NCBI RefSeq assembly: GCF_033597815.2
Contig: NZ_CP166245.1
Span: 2,542,001 to 2,606,000 of the forward strand
DNA: 64,000 nt
Direction: 5' to 3'
From: Staphylococcus sp. KG4-3
GTDB lineage: Bacteria; Bacillota; Bacilli; Staphylococcales; Staphylococcaceae
Shown here: positions 55,185 to 64,000 of the stretch, in pieces
How the letters are laid out: each line of letters opens with the position of its first letter
How positions within the stretch are numbered: the stretch's first letter is position 1
The notes under the pieces: model-generated
The model's input: the letters and a program-made list of their open reading frames with translations, nothing else
Told to the model about the DNA's origin: nothing
Databases searched by the model: none
Made by a program: the position numbers and the translations under genes

Positions 55185-56438
55185 TTAAAAAGCTTCCTTA
55201 TTTTCACTTATACCTCTCTCTTCTGGTGTTTTTAAGAAGCGTGTCATAATAGCACTAGCTACATATAACCCAAATATTAAGTACATCATACCTTTTACGC
55301 CAATACTATCGTAAAACCATGCAACTAACCCTGGTCCAGCAAAAACACATAATCCTGCACCTAAATTCAATATTGCCATTGCTGGGCCTTTGTCACCATC
55401 ATGAACAAGAGACGGCACAAGCGCCGATATTGGCACGAAACCTGCTAAACACATCCCCCATAAAAACCCTACAGTTCCTACGAGAAATACATTCCCTGTA
55501 AATATTTCAGGAATAAAATATAATCCTAAAGTGAATACAGCACAACCGACACCGCCGATATATGAAATGGTATTCTTCCATCCTATTTTGTCGCTCAAAG
55601 CCCCAAATATTATATTAAAAATAATATTTGCTATAAAAATAGTCCCCCAAATATTTAGCCATGTTGTTGTAGCTATACCTTTGGTTGATAAATATATTGG
55701 AAGAAATAATGGAAATGCGTATTGAGCTGCCTGGTTTATAATTCTTACAATACAGGCTACTGCTACACGAGGTTCTCTTTTTAATATTGTAATACCAGCA
55801 CCCATTTCTTTTAGATGTGTTTTAAAACCACCTTCTTTATGTTCAAGTTCAAATTGATCACGATTTACAAATACTGCTAAAAACGTTCCGATAAGTACCC
55901 AAATGATAGCTGTCCATAAAGTAAAAAAATGTCCAAATAATTGAATTGTAATTGAAGAATAAAATGAACCAAGAACACTTAATCCTCCTGTGAATACAAA
56001 CCAAAACCATCCAACAGCTGCACCTAAACGTTTTTGTGGAGAACGATATGCAACCCAAACTAAAAATGAATAAGCAAATAAAGGATAACCAAAACCTCTA
56101 ATTGCATATGATGGTATCATCATTTCATAGTTCATAGCTGGAATTGCTAAACCTACAAAAATAATATGTCCAATAATATATAACAATGTACCTAATAACA
56201 TTACTTTTCGTGGCCCAATCACTTCTACTAAAACACCAGAAAACCATGACCCTATGGCAATAGTTACACCATAACAAGTGGTTAATAATGCTGTTTGGTG
56301 TACGGATAAACCTTGGTCATGTAAATATGGACTAATCCACGCTAATTCTAGACCATCTCCCATCATAAATATAAGCACACCAATATAGCCCCATATTAAC
56401 GTCGGTGGCATTCCCATTTTAGCTAATTTATCATTCAT
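55185..56438 (-). CDS. MFS transporter, polyol permease-like
   Basis: A 417-residue transporter with about 12 helices. PPTLIWGYIGVLIFMMGDGLELAWISPYL at the N-terminus and GLSVHQTALLTTCYGVTIAIGSWFSGVLVEVIGPRKVM are close to the ribitol/arabitol permease group of the facilitator superfamily. The mid-loop is KREPRVAVACIVRI. No polyol dehydrogenase follows, so the substrate is open. A cre-like site at 56545, upstream of the start, suggests carbon control. Confidence 0.82.
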   Translation of the reverse strand: MNDKLAKMGMPPTLIWGYIGVLIFMMGDGLELAWISPYLHDQGLSVHQTALLTTCYGVTIAIGSWFSGVLVEVIGPRKVMLLGTLLYIIGHIIFVGLAIPAMNYEMMIPSYAIRGFGYPLFAYSFLVWVAYRSPQKRLGAAVGWFWFVFTGGLSVLGSFYSSITIQLFGHFFTLWTAIIWVLIGTFLAVFVNRDQFELEHKEGGFKTHLKEMGAGITILKREPRVAVACIVRIINQAAQYAFPLFLPIYLSTKGIATTTWLNIWGTIFIANIIFNIIFGALSDKIGWKNTISYIGGVGCAVFTLGLYFIPEIFTGNVFLVGTVGFLWGMCLAGFVPISALVPSLVHDGDKGPAMAILNLGAGLCVFAGPGLVAWFYDSIGVKGMMYLIFGLYVASAIMTRFLKTPEERGISENKEAF

Positions 56439-56544
56439 CTATAACACCCCTGTTTGTAAAATATAATTTCTAATTATCCTTAATTTCAAGAATATTTTCC
56501 CCTAATGCTAAAGTTACTTTATCCATAAAGTGCTATTCATAAAA

Positions 56545-56559
56545 TAGAAAGCGCTTTCA
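56545..56559. promoter_or_regulatory. cre-like site nearer the MFS gene
   Basis: TAGAAAGCGCTTTCA fits the cre consensus except for one base and contains the strong palindromic core GAAAGCGCTTTC. Confidence 0.65.
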
Positions 56560-56771
56560 GATATTGTAGTTATTTTATTTCATTTTTTTATTTTATGCAA
56601 ATTTATTTTCGTTTGTTTTCGTTATTTTAGGTTAATAGTAATGAAATGTTGAAATTCAAATTTTAAAAACATCATGCTGACCCATTCTTTCTTGTTTAAA
56701 AAGTGTATTTTTCCAAAAATATAATAGAGTTTTAATGGAATTTTTTGTTTAACAATGATTGAATTTTTTTA

Positions 56772-56786
56772 TGAATGCGATTACAA
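56772..56786. promoter_or_regulatory. cre site upstream of lctP
   Basis: On the minus strand TTGTAATCGCATTCA is a full match to the cre consensus, 62 bp before the lctP start. Confidence 0.75.
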
Positions 56787-56847
56787 TTAAGGAAATTTAG
56801 TCATCATATGACTTGATGATATCTATTTTATGGGAGATGTGATTTTT

Positions 56848-58437
56848 ATGATGCTTCTTGTTGCTTTTAGTGCAGTTATTGTTCCGTTTATTTTTTTAGT
56901 ATTATTACGTATGTCTGCATTAAAAGGGATGACGATAAGTGCAATTATTATAACGTTATTAGGAATTTTTGTTTGGGGAATGAATGGAGATGTTATTATT
57001 GCATCATTATTACAAGGTACGCACAAAACACTTACTATTCTTTATATTTTATTTGGCGCTCTCTTATTACTTAATACATTACGTCAAACTGGTGCAGTAA
57101 CTCGTATTAATGAAGGGTTTAAAAAGATATCAGGTGATATGCGTGTCCAAGTTATCTTAGTCGCCTTTTTATTTGGTTCTTTAATTGAAGGTGCTTCTGG
57201 TTTTGGAACGCCTGCAATGGTAACTGCTCCACTAATGGTTGCGTTAGGCTTCCGTCCGATTATCGCAGTTGTAACTGCACTAGTTGCAGATAGCGTAGCC
57301 GTTTCATTTGGTGCTGTTGGTACGCCTGTCCTTGTTGGACTTAGCACATTAAATGACGCAGATAGTTCTTTCTTTCAATCGACGGCAGAACGTATTACAA
57401 CTTTAGATTTATTGAGTGGTATTTTCATACCTATTATTTTAATTACTGCAATGGTGGTATTCTTCGGCAAAAATAATAAACTTAAATCGATTGTTGAAAT
57501 GTTACCTTGGCTTGCTCTAATTGGTATTGTTTATGCAGGATCTGCTTTTGTGTATGCCTTTTTATTTGGCGCAGAATTTGTTGCTATTTTAGGTTCTTTA
57601 ACTGGATTAATCGTTGCTGTTATTACCGCCAGAAAGGGCTGGTTATTACCAAAAGAAGAATGGACAGATGGTTTGAATCCTGATTATGAAGTTAGTACAA
57701 AAGAACAACCAATGCCATTGTTAACTGCTTGGACCCCTTATTTAATGGTTGTTGTCTTATTGTTACTCACAAGAACAATTCCCAGTATCAAACATTTCAC
57801 AACGAATATATTGGATATTTCTTGGAATAACATTTTAAACTTTGAGTCAATCGCATCTGAATGGGAGATTTTATATTCACCAGGAACTATCCTTATACTT
57901 TCAGCGATTTTTGCTGTTTTTATACAGCGTAAACCATTAAAAGATATAGGACATGCTAGTCTCGATTCATTAAATACCATCAAGACAACTGGCATTACAC
58001 TCATTGCTACTCTTGCAATGGTACATGTATTTATTAACTCTGGCATTAATACACATGATTTAATCAGTATGCCAGAATATATAGCTAAAGATATGGCACA
58101 CTACTTAGGACCTATTTGGTTATTTGTCGCTCCATTTTTAGGCGCATTAGGTTCGTTTATAACAGGAAGTGCAACTGTTTCTACATTGACATTCTCACCT
58201 ATTCAATTAAATATTGCTCAAACAATCGGTGCCGAACCATTCACTGTATTAGCAGCTCAAATTATCGGAGCAGCAGCTGGAAATATGATATGTGTACACA
58301 ATGTTGTAGCAGTTTGTGCTGTTGTTGATATGCCTGGCAAAGAAGGAAGTGTTATTAGAAAAACACTCGGACCTGCGTTACTATATTGTCTACTTGTAGG
58401 TATAAGCGGTTTCCTATTTACGTGGCTATTCTTTTAG
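56848..58437 (+). CDS. lctP: L-lactate permease (LctP/LldP family)
   Basis: A membrane permease of about 529 residues and 12-14 helices that imports lactate with a proton. Motifs of the lactate permease family are seen: LFGSLIEGASGFGTPAMVTAPLMVALGF (about residues 105-132) and LGALGSFITGSATVSTLTFSPIQ with AAQIIGAAAGNMICVHNVVAVCA near the end. I prefer the ATG at 56848, with GGGAG upstream, over an in-frame ATG at 56830 that includes that ribosome site. It diverges from the polyol MFS gene under two cre sites. Confidence 0.88.
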   Translation: MMLLVAFSAVIVPFIFLVLLRMSALKGMTISAIIITLLGIFVWGMNGDVIIASLLQGTHKTLTILYILFGALLLLNTLRQTGAVTRINEGFKKISGDMRVQVILVAFLFGSLIEGASGFGTPAMVTAPLMVALGFRPIIAVVTALVADSVAVSFGAVGTPVLVGLSTLNDADSSFFQSTAERITTLDLLSGIFIPIILITAMVVFFGKNNKLKSIVEMLPWLALIGIVYAGSAFVYAFLFGAEFVAILGSLTGLIVAVITARKGWLLPKEEWTDGLNPDYEVSTKEQPMPLLTAWTPYLMVVVLLLLTRTIPSIKHFTTNILDISWNNILNFESIASEWEILYSPGTILILSAIFAVFIQRKPLKDIGHASLDSLNTIKTTGITLIATLAMVHVFINSGINTHDLISMPEYIAKDMAHYLGPIWLFVAPFLGALGSFITGSATVSTLTFSPIQLNIAQTIGAEPFTVLAAQIIGAAAGNMICVHNVVAVCAVVDMPGKEGSVIRKTLGPALLYCLLVGISGFLFTWLFF

Positions 58438-58565
58438 CTAAAAAAACGCCTTGCCATTAAACAATAGCAACATGTCTTAAAAATTAAATTTAGAATTGGA
58501 CTTATCAATCAATAATTTAAAACTAAATTTCAGTTTAAGTGTAATCCATACGCTATAAAATACAT

Positions 58566-58608
58566 TAAAGTCCCACTAGCTCAATCAAAAGAGAAGTGGG
58601 ACTTTTTG
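58566..58608 (+). terminator. Terminator of lctP
   Basis: AAAGTCCCACT / AAGTGGGACTTT with a T-run follows lctP by 130 bases. Confidence 0.85.
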
Positions 58609-58681
58609 TTATCTTAAATTATTTAATTGTCATCCTTTAAATACTTAAATGCTAATAAAGTTTAATAGAGAAATTATAACG

Positions 58682-58793
58682 GTTTCTGGTAAAAGGACTC
58701 CCTTGAGATCAATTAAAAAATGATTAGGCTTACAAACCTTAAAGGTAAAGTATCATCAGCATAATTAAAGGATGATGATATTTTACTAGAAAC
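58682..58793. repeat. Three-part inverted repeat with two possible pairings
   Basis: Segment A GTTTCTGGTAAAA (58682) and segment B GGTAAAGTATCATCA (58744) both pair with segment C (58773-58793, TGATGATATTTTACTAGAAAC): A with its end (one mismatch), B with its start (two mismatches). A T-run follows C on the plus strand. Confidence 0.55.
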
Positions 58794-58926
58794 TTTTTCT
58801 TCAAATGGTTAAAATTTTTAGTTTGTGTTGTTATAAATCTTGTTAAACCTTTTTATTTTCCAAACAATCATTTCTTTGTTCAGACTAAAACATGAGACTC
58901 TACTCTCTATTCTTAATAATAAACCT

Positions 58927-59946
58927 TTATAGTTTGATCATTACCTTAGATGATAATTTAGAATTTGCAGCTATTTCAAAAGCTTCTCTAAAGTTTTCGA
59001 TATCATATGTTTGAGTAATCACATTAATTATCTTCTCATTTTTCGCTAACACTGTTAATGCATCTTCAATTTCTCTATTAAAACGATAACATCCACGATA
59101 AGTAGCCTGTTTGATATTAATCGGGCTTAAGTTAATTGGTGAAGCTTTATCCTGTAAATTACCAACTTGAATTATTGTACCACCTATATTTACAGCCTTA
59201 AATGCAGTCGTTACTGCTGGAGTAGCTCCAGAACACTCTAGTACTATATCGTACCTATCTTCAGGAATATTATTATCTGTAATATTTAATGTTTCGATAT
59301 CGCCTAAATTATGTGCGCGCGCTAATGGTTCTTCTAACATATCACTTATCGTCACACTTTCTGCTCCCAAGGTATAACCTGCACTTGCAGCTAGTAATCC
59401 AATTGGACCAGCTCCTGACACAAGTACTTTTTTACCTGTAACACCACCTGCTAAATTAATCGCATGCATGCCCACACTAAGTGGTTCAGCTAACGCTCCC
59501 ATCTTTAAAGAAACTCTATCTGGTAGTGGTAATATTTGCGCTTTATCTACTAGCATTTTTTCTACCATACCACCTTGTTTATGTGGCAAATACCTAGCCG
59601 ATCCTAAATATGAACCATTCGGCCATATCTCTGGATTATGTGGCGCACGTGGTAATTTATCCCCATAGGTAGCAGGGTGCACTGTAACTTTTGTTCCTTT
59701 TGGGAGTATCGTTCCTTTATAATCCATAGATTCAAGTAAAACTCCACTTAATTCATGGCCCGGTATTAATGGTTCTCTAATCACTGCTGGACCACTAGCA
59801 CCTTCTGCCAAATAGTGTAAATCCGAACCACATATACCCACATACTTAACTTCTATAAGCACTTTTTCAGGATTATTTTGTGTACTTATTTCTTCAACTT
59901 CTTTTAATTCAATATCTTCTTTCCCATTAATAAATACAGCTTTCAT
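58927..59946 (-). CDS. Zinc-dependent medium-chain dehydrogenase, L-idonate 5-dehydrogenase-like
   Basis: A 339-residue MDR-family enzyme. Catalytic zinc ligands are in VGICGSDLHY (Cys near residue 39), IPGHELSG (His near 66) and AEPLSVG (Glu near 153). The structural-zinc four-Cys lobe of many relatives is absent; the loop reads TYGDKLPRAPHNPEIWPNG. The NAD(P) motif is VLVSGAGPIGLLAA. This lobe-lacking form with a downstream-coupled GntP suggests oxidation of idonate (or sorbitol-like polyol). AAGGAG allows either of two nearby ATGs; the second is chosen. Confidence 0.75.
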   Translation of the reverse strand: MKAVFINGKEDIELKEVEEISTQNNPEKVLIEVKYVGICGSDLHYLAEGASGPAVIREPLIPGHELSGVLLESMDYKGTILPKGTKVTVHPATYGDKLPRAPHNPEIWPNGSYLGSARYLPHKQGGMVEKMLVDKAQILPLPDRVSLKMGALAEPLSVGMHAINLAGGVTGKKVLVSGAGPIGLLAASAGYTLGAESVTISDMLEEPLARAHNLGDIETLNITDNNIPEDRYDIVLECSGATPAVTTAFKAVNIGGTIIQVGNLQDKASPINLSPINIKQATYRGCYRFNREIEDALTVLAKNEKIINVITQTYDIENFREAFEIAANSKLSSKVMIKL

Positions 59947-59967
59947 CGTATTCATTCTCCTTTCAAA

Positions 59968-61329
59968 TTAAATAATCATATTTAAAATCAATACAAATAC
60001 TAGGCCGCAAACTGATATCGCTGTTTCTAAAACGGACCACGTTAAAAAAGTTTCTTTTACAGTCAATCCAAAATATTCTTTAAAAATCCAAAAGCCAGTA
60101 TCATTCACATGTGAGAATATAATACTCCCTGCGCCAATGGCTAATGTTACTAATGCTAGATTAGCATCTGTGGCTTGTAATAAAGGCAATACTATACCTG
60201 TAGTAGATATAGCGGCAACTGTTGCTGAGCCTTGTGCAACCCTCAGTAAAGAAGAAACAATCCAAGCTAATAAGATTGGGGACATACTAGAACCGACAAA
60301 CATGTGCTCAATTGTTTTTCCTACACCACCATCAATCAAGATTTCCTTAAATGAACCGCCTGCGCCTAAAATAAGTAACATCATACCAATTGGAATAATG
60401 GCAGATGTAGCGCTGTCCATAATTTGATTCATTGTCCTCTTTCTACGAATCCCCATCGAATACATAGCAAAGAGTAATGAAATCAGCATTGCTATTGGTG
60501 CATTACCAATAAAATAAATAGCACTTTCAAATTGATTGGTTGCACCATCTTGATGACCAGTAATCATTTGTACAATTGTTGCAAATAACATCAATATAAC
60601 TGGTAACAATGCAGTAAATACACTAAGTCCAAACCCTGGTTGATCTTTTTCTTCAATCGATACTTCAGAAACAATATTGGTCATATCAATTTCTTTACTA
60701 TATGCACTCGGAGATAATTTAGGTAACATTTTGACTAATAAACCACCAACAATGACCACCGTTGGAACCGCAACTATGAGTCCATATAATAATACTTGTC
60801 CTAAATTGGCATTTAACTCTTTTGCAATGACTACTGGACCAGGATGTGGGGGTAAAAATCCATGCGTTACCGAAAGGGCAATAGCCATTGGTATACCAAT
60901 CTTCATATGTGATACACCTAAGCGCTTTGCAATTGTAAACGCTAAAGGTATCAATAGTACTAATCCAACTTCAAAGAAAAGGGCAATACCAATAATGAAT
61001 GACGCTAAAATCATTGCCCATTTAATATATTTCTCACCAAATTTATCTATAAATGTATCTGCAATTCTATTTGCGCCACCACCATCGGCAAGAAATTTAC
61101 CTAAAATAGCTCCTAACCCAAATATTATTGCTACACTTCCTAAAGTACTCCCCATACCTTTTTCAACAGTTTCTACTATCTTGTCTAGTGGCATACCTAA
61201 AATCATACCAGTAAAAATTGATGTCACTATCAAAGATATAAAGGCATTAATCTTGCATTTAATAATTAAAAATAACAGTACAATAACACCTAATACAACA
61301 CTAATTAATGGCCAGAACTCTCCAAACAT
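59968..61329 (-). CDS. Gluconate/idonate permease (GntP family)
   Basis: A 453-residue GntP-family permease with about 12 helices. The signature VTHGFLPPHPGPVVIAKELNANLGQVLLYG (about residues 155-184) is the substrate motif of gluconate, idonate and glycerate permeases; LRVAQGSATVAAISTTG and HVNDTGFWIFKEYFGL are also conserved. It is the first gene of a two-gene operon with the dehydrogenase 21 bp behind it. AAAGGAG precedes the start. Confidence 0.88.
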   Translation of the reverse strand: MFGEFWPLISVVLGVIVLLFLIIKCKINAFISLIVTSIFTGMILGMPLDKIVETVEKGMGSTLGSVAIIFGLGAILGKFLADGGGANRIADTFIDKFGEKYIKWAMILASFIIGIALFFEVGLVLLIPLAFTIAKRLGVSHMKIGIPMAIALSVTHGFLPPHPGPVVIAKELNANLGQVLLYGLIVAVPTVVIVGGLLVKMLPKLSPSAYSKEIDMTNIVSEVSIEEKDQPGFGLSVFTALLPVILMLFATIVQMITGHQDGATNQFESAIYFIGNAPIAMLISLLFAMYSMGIRRKRTMNQIMDSATSAIIPIGMMLLILGAGGSFKEILIDGGVGKTIEHMFVGSSMSPILLAWIVSSLLRVAQGSATVAAISTTGIVLPLLQATDANLALVTLAIGAGSIIFSHVNDTGFWIFKEYFGLTVKETFLTWSVLETAISVCGLVFVLILNMII

Positions 61330-61448
61330 TTCAACACACTCCTTTTGTCTTATATGTAGCTGTCCATAGCTTTTATAATTTCTACACTTGTTCCATATTA
61401 TGAAATGTTATATCATATAATAGAATACTTTATTAGTATAAAGTGAAA

Positions 61449-61463
61449 ATGAAAACGTTGTCA
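61449..61463. promoter_or_regulatory. cre site between gntP and iclR
   Basis: ATGAAAACGTTGTCA fits the cre consensus at all positions and lies 18 bp before the iclR start and 120 bp before gntP. Confidence 0.72.
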
Positions 61464-61480
61464 ATTTGAGGAGTGGAATT

Positions 61481-62236
61481 ATGTCAAATGTTCAATCAAT
61501 CGATCGTGCATTAAATTTATTAGAATTGATATCACATCATAGCCCGATATCATTAAATGAACTTGTAACAAAAACACAGTTATCTAAAACGACTGTGCAC
61601 CGTTTAGTTAAATCTTTAATCGATAATCATTATGTAAAACAAAATCCATTAACACACCAATATGAATTAACTTATAAATTATTTCAATTAGGCTATTCTA
61701 GCATCAAAAACATTGACTATTTGAATATCGCTAAAAGTTTTATTAGTCAACTTTCTTTCAAAGTCAATGAAACATGTCATTTAGTCATTGAAGATAAAAA
61801 TGAAATCCTTTATATTGAAAAATTTATTCCAAATGACGCGATTTATACAATGGCTTCTAAAATAGGTCTACGCGCACCTATGTATTGTACTGCTGTGGGA
61901 AAAGCAATATTATCTAAGTATGATGACTATACGATTCAAGCCGTTTGGGATAATTCTAAAATTATCCCCTACACAAACCACACTATCACTAACTTTGATG
62001 ATTTTATGGAAGAAATTGAAATGATTCGTAAACAAGGTTATGCAGAGGATAAAGAAGAAAATGAAGAAGGCATTTATTGTATTGGCACTTATTTCGTTAA
62101 TTATCGTAATGAAGTACAGGGCGCGATTAGTTTGTCCTTTTCAACGACTCAATTGCCAAAAAAAGAATTTTATATTACTCAACTCCAAAATACAGCAAAT
62201 AACATTTCAAAAAATTTAGGTTTTATAAATTCTTAA
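61481..62236 (+). CDS. IclR-family transcriptional regulator
   Basis: A 251-residue regulator. The N-terminal winged helix SIDRALNLLELISHHSPISLNELVTKTQLSKTTVHRLVKSL is followed by the effector-binding domain with LRAPMYCTAVGKAILS and EGIYCIGTYFVN. The start follows TTGAGGAG. It is divergent from gntP, which it most likely controls, with a sugar acid as the likely effector (inference from position). Confidence 0.88.
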   Translation: MSNVQSIDRALNLLELISHHSPISLNELVTKTQLSKTTVHRLVKSLIDNHYVKQNPLTHQYELTYKLFQLGYSSIKNIDYLNIAKSFISQLSFKVNETCHLVIEDKNEILYIEKFIPNDAIYTMASKIGLRAPMYCTAVGKAILSKYDDYTIQAVWDNSKIIPYTNHTITNFDDFMEEIEMIRKQGYAEDKEENEEGIYCIGTYFVNYRNEVQGAISLSFSTTQLPKKEFYITQLQNTANNISKNLGFINS

Positions 62237-62314
62237 TATTATCATCATCGTTATTATTTTGATAAAGTACAGTTAAATCATTTATTATATATGGGTACTA
62301 CGTGGGGATGGGAT

Positions 62315-62980
62315 ATGCATATGAAATTTGAAAGTATAACGTTATTAACGTCAGAATTGGAAGAAACAAGACAGTTTTATGAGGAAACATTAGAGTGTAC
62401 GGTTGAAATCATTGACCAAGAATCATTTATGGTTGAAATTGGTGAAACAGAATTGTATTTTAGACATGCACATGATATTAACCAACCTTATTATCATTTT
62501 GCTATTGATATTCCTTATAATCATTTTTTTGAAATGAAAAATCATTATCAAAACATTTTATTTCTATTAATGGAGGACAAACAACATACAACTTATTTTG
62601 AATCTTTTGTTGCACATTCTGTTTACTTCAATGATCCTTCTGGAAATATTGTCGAATTAATTGCTAGAGTCTCTAATATGACGGAGGAACCTGAATTTTC
62701 AAGAATTAGCGAAATTGGTTTTGTATGCAATGATACAGAGTCTGTCTATCAAGCCTTAACACAATATCAGTTGGAAACGCATGAACAAAGACAATTTGTA
62801 CCTGACGACTTGAATTTTCTAGGCGATAAACATGATGAAAGTTTTATTTTATTAACGCCTGAACATAGACGGTGGTTCTTTTCTGAAAAGACATCATTCG
62901 CCTTCCCAATAGAAATTAAAACGCAACAATTTAATTTAACTTATGACCACTTTCAACAATGGCATATAATGCCATCATAA
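62315..62980 (+). CDS. VOC family protein, two-domain
   Basis: About 221 residues with two vicinal-oxygen-chelate halves: residues 3-128 (KFESITLLTSELEETRQFYEETL to HSVYFNDPSGNIVELIARV) and a shorter second half from EFSRISEIGFVC. Metal-ligand His and Glu appear in the first half (FRHAHDINQPYYHFAID and FNDPSGNIVELI). ATG at 62315 or 62321 could start translation behind GGGGATGGG. Similar proteins are glyoxalase-like or catechol dioxygenase-like; the substrate is unknown. Confidence 0.72.
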   Translation: MHMKFESITLLTSELEETRQFYEETLECTVEIIDQESFMVEIGETELYFRHAHDINQPYYHFAIDIPYNHFFEMKNHYQNILFLLMEDKQHTTYFESFVAHSVYFNDPSGNIVELIARVSNMTEEPEFSRISEIGFVCNDTESVYQALTQYQLETHEQRQFVPDDLNFLGDKHDESFILLTPEHRRWFFSEKTSFAFPIEIKTQQFNLTYDHFQQWHIMPS

Positions 62981-62992
62981 TTATGACATAAT

Positions 62993-63058
62993 AAAAGCGA
63001 TACGCATTTCACATGTAAAATCAGCAATTTTGATTTCACACGTATGCGCATCGCTTTT
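62993..63058. terminator. Terminator after the VOC gene
   Basis: AAAAGCGATACGCAT pairs with ATGCGCATCGCTTTT with one mismatch, around a loop with an inner pair (AAAATCAGCAATTTTGATTT). It is T-rich on both flanks. Confidence 0.8.
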
Positions 63059-63175
63059 TCAAAATATTCAAGACTTTTCTACCTTCTCCTAATTAAAATC
63101 GCTAAATATATTAATGCACATGCCATATGCCATACATTTATGCTATACGCATGTGTCACATAGTTCGACTTCAAT

Positions 63176-63715
63176 TTATTCTGTCATTTGAGATTTATCA
63201 CTGACAAACTTTTTTAACGTCTTATTCAGTCCATCTTTCGCTTCTTGATCATAGTCATATGTCCCATCTTCATTTGCAGTAATATGCTTATCTAAAATAA
63301 ATCTACCTTTATGAATCGTATCTGCACCTAGCTCTTTAATCACTGGGTCTAAGCTATATTGAATCGCAAGGACATGTGCAAATGTGCCACCTAATGCTAA
63401 AGGTAATACAGTTTTCCCAGTAAATGCACCACGTGGTAATAAATCGAGATAAGTTTTAACTATACCTGAATATGCTGCTTTAAATACTGGAGATACGATG
63501 ATAATGCCATCTGCATTTTCAATTTTTTTGTGCGTTTCATTAATTGAATCATTTGAAAAATCTGCTGTAATTAATGCTTCTGCATCTAACTGATGCACAT
63601 GAATGATGTCAGTATCAATACCTACATCATTCAGATATTGTTCAGCATAATCCACTACACCTGTTAAACGTGATTGTATTTTATTGCCACCTGCAATAAT
63701 TGCTACACTTGGCAT
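63176..63715 (-). CDS. NAD(P)H-dependent FMN reductase (SsuE-like)
   Basis: A 179-residue flavodoxin-fold reductase. AIIAGGNKIQSRLTGVVDYA at the N-terminus is the phosphate-binding loop region; IIIVSPVFKAAYSGIVKTYLDLLPRGAFTGKTVLPLALGG carries the Y-S-G-I-V-K-T-Y-L-D-L-L-P dimer and FMN motif of SsuE/MsuE proteins. It supplies reduced FMN for two-component sulfonate monooxygenases. No ssuD is present here, so the partner is elsewhere or the role differs. Confidence 0.83.
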   Translation of the reverse strand: MPSVAIIAGGNKIQSRLTGVVDYAEQYLNDVGIDTDIIHVHQLDAEALITADFSNDSINETHKKIENADGIIIVSPVFKAAYSGIVKTYLDLLPRGAFTGKTVLPLALGGTFAHVLAIQYSLDPVIKELGADTIHKGRFILDKHITANEDGTYDYDQEAKDGLNKTLKKFVSDKSQMTE

Positions 63716-63885
63716 ATTAATGAACCCCTTCCCTCAGCTTTATATAACATCACTCTAATAAACAACACAACACATGCTGACTTCAAATAATAATTATTCT
63801 ATGAGCCTACCGTATCATCAATGATTAATACTGTCATAGCATTCGTCTTAAAACTCAATTCTTTACTTATATCTCAATCAAATAA

Positions 63886-64000
63886 TTATTGCGGAATCTG
63901 TTCGACTATAACAATTTCATTTTTTAAATTTACGTAAGTACATGTCCCAGCCTCAATACCTATATGCCACTTGTAAATTCCTGCTTGAGCCATTTCATCA
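63886..64000 (-). CDS. DUF1398-type protein, C-terminal fragment (5' end beyond window)
   Basis: The last 37 codons read EMAQAGIYKWHIGIEAGTCTY then VNLKNEIVIVEQIPQ and stop. AGIYKWxxxxxxxTCTY and a VEQIP end are the C-terminal pattern of DUF1398 (YbcV-like) proteins. Function unknown; most of the gene lies outside the window. Confidence 0.6.
   Translation of the reverse strand, partial: DEMAQAGIYKWHIGIEAGTCTYVNLKNEIVIVEQIPQ

Larger units (their letters stand above)
56439..56829. other. Divergent region MFS-lctP, 391 bp
   Basis: Two cre-type sites (56545 and 56772) are the only elements recognised; the rest is strongly AT-rich. Confidence 0.65.
58438..58926. other. Gap lctP-idnD, 489 bp
   Basis: It holds the lctP terminator (58566-58608), an unusual complex inverted repeat (58682-58793) and AT-rich sequence. 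No open frame of significance. Confidence 0.6.

Noticed and set aside
58682..58702. IS6-family (IS431-type) terminal inverted repeat because of GGTTTCTGGTAAAAGG
   Set aside because: It matches only loosely (GGTTCTG-TTGCAAAG is expected), no transposase frame or second end lies within 800 bp.
60677..61369. Long open frame antisense to gntP (230 codons)
   Set aside because: It is a shadow of the hydrophobic gntP reading frame, with Pro/Ile/Thr-rich low-complexity sequence and no ribosome site.

Overview
The window is about 64 kb of low-GC Firmicutes chromosome and almost certainly comes from a coagulase-negative Staphylococcus. The likeliest source is the S. saprophyticus / S. xylosus group. 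Evidence for this is the full urease operon with a NikABCDE nickel importer and a urea channel next to it, a FhuD2-type lipoprotein, manR-manP-manA with the domain order seen in staphylococci, McrA/B-type mccAB and tcyABC genes, and a urease alpha subunit with Thr in place of the usual flap Cys. No prophage, SCC element, integrase, transposase, CRISPR array, tRNA or rRNA was seen. The region reads as ordinary core and niche-adaptation metabolism with well-spaced transcription units.

Layout. 1-7.5 kb: partial fructosamine kinase (-), pyrD (+), universal stress protein (+), HAD phosphatase and VOC protein (-), an MBL-fold hydrolase (+) behind a coding remnant, a CodY-box-preceded amino acid permease (+) and a MarR/SarA-type regulator (-). 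7.8-20 kb: a metal and urea block. It holds fhuD2, nikABCDE and a urea channel on the minus strand, diverging from ureABCEFGD on the plus strand across a two-part dyad. 20-23 kb: a small membrane protein, a thioesterase, and a TetR/MFS pair with three copies of one palindromic operator. 23-27.7 kb: sulfur amino acid genes mccA-mccB (-) and metY (+). metY runs into a 70-bp tandem repeat that begins inside its last codons, followed by a decayed thrE gene. 27.9-35.9 kb: ROK kinase, manA, manP and manR, then an operon of metQ and a 2-hydroxyacid dehydrogenase under a SAM riboswitch. 36-40 kb: CPBP protease, PanE-like reductase, thioesterase, cupin and YjbR proteins. 40-46.7 kb: a PRD-regulated UlaABC-type PTS and the cystine importer tcyABC. 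47-53.2 kb: the pseudouridine operon psuK-psuG-transporter, a strong candidate CcpA-controlled small RNA, nagB and an EIICB PTS. 53.4-64 kb: ornithine carbamoyltransferase with a damaged 5' end, a 24-residue amphipathic peptide gene, a polyol-type MFS transporter, an L-lactate permease, idonate-type dehydrogenase plus GntP with an IclR regulator, a VOC protein, an FMN reductase, and the end of a DUF1398-type gene.

Regulation is unusually readable. Sites matching the cre consensus lie by manP, the ulaABC-type operon, psuK, the sRNA candidate, the polyol transporter and lactate permease, and iclR/gntP, so carbon catabolite control links much of the window. CodY-like boxes precede the permease, metY and metQ, and an S-box controls metQ. 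Urease function is self-contained: UtpA-like channel for urea, NikABCDE for Ni, UreABC apoenzyme, and UreEFGD for metallocentre assembly.

I found no clearly unprecedented multi-gene system. The observations most worth following are the CcpA-type sRNA candidate at 50413-50560, the 24-residue peptide gene at 54777-54851, the S-box metQ/hydroxyacid dehydrogenase pairing, the argF 5' CA insertion and the 70-bp repeat array.
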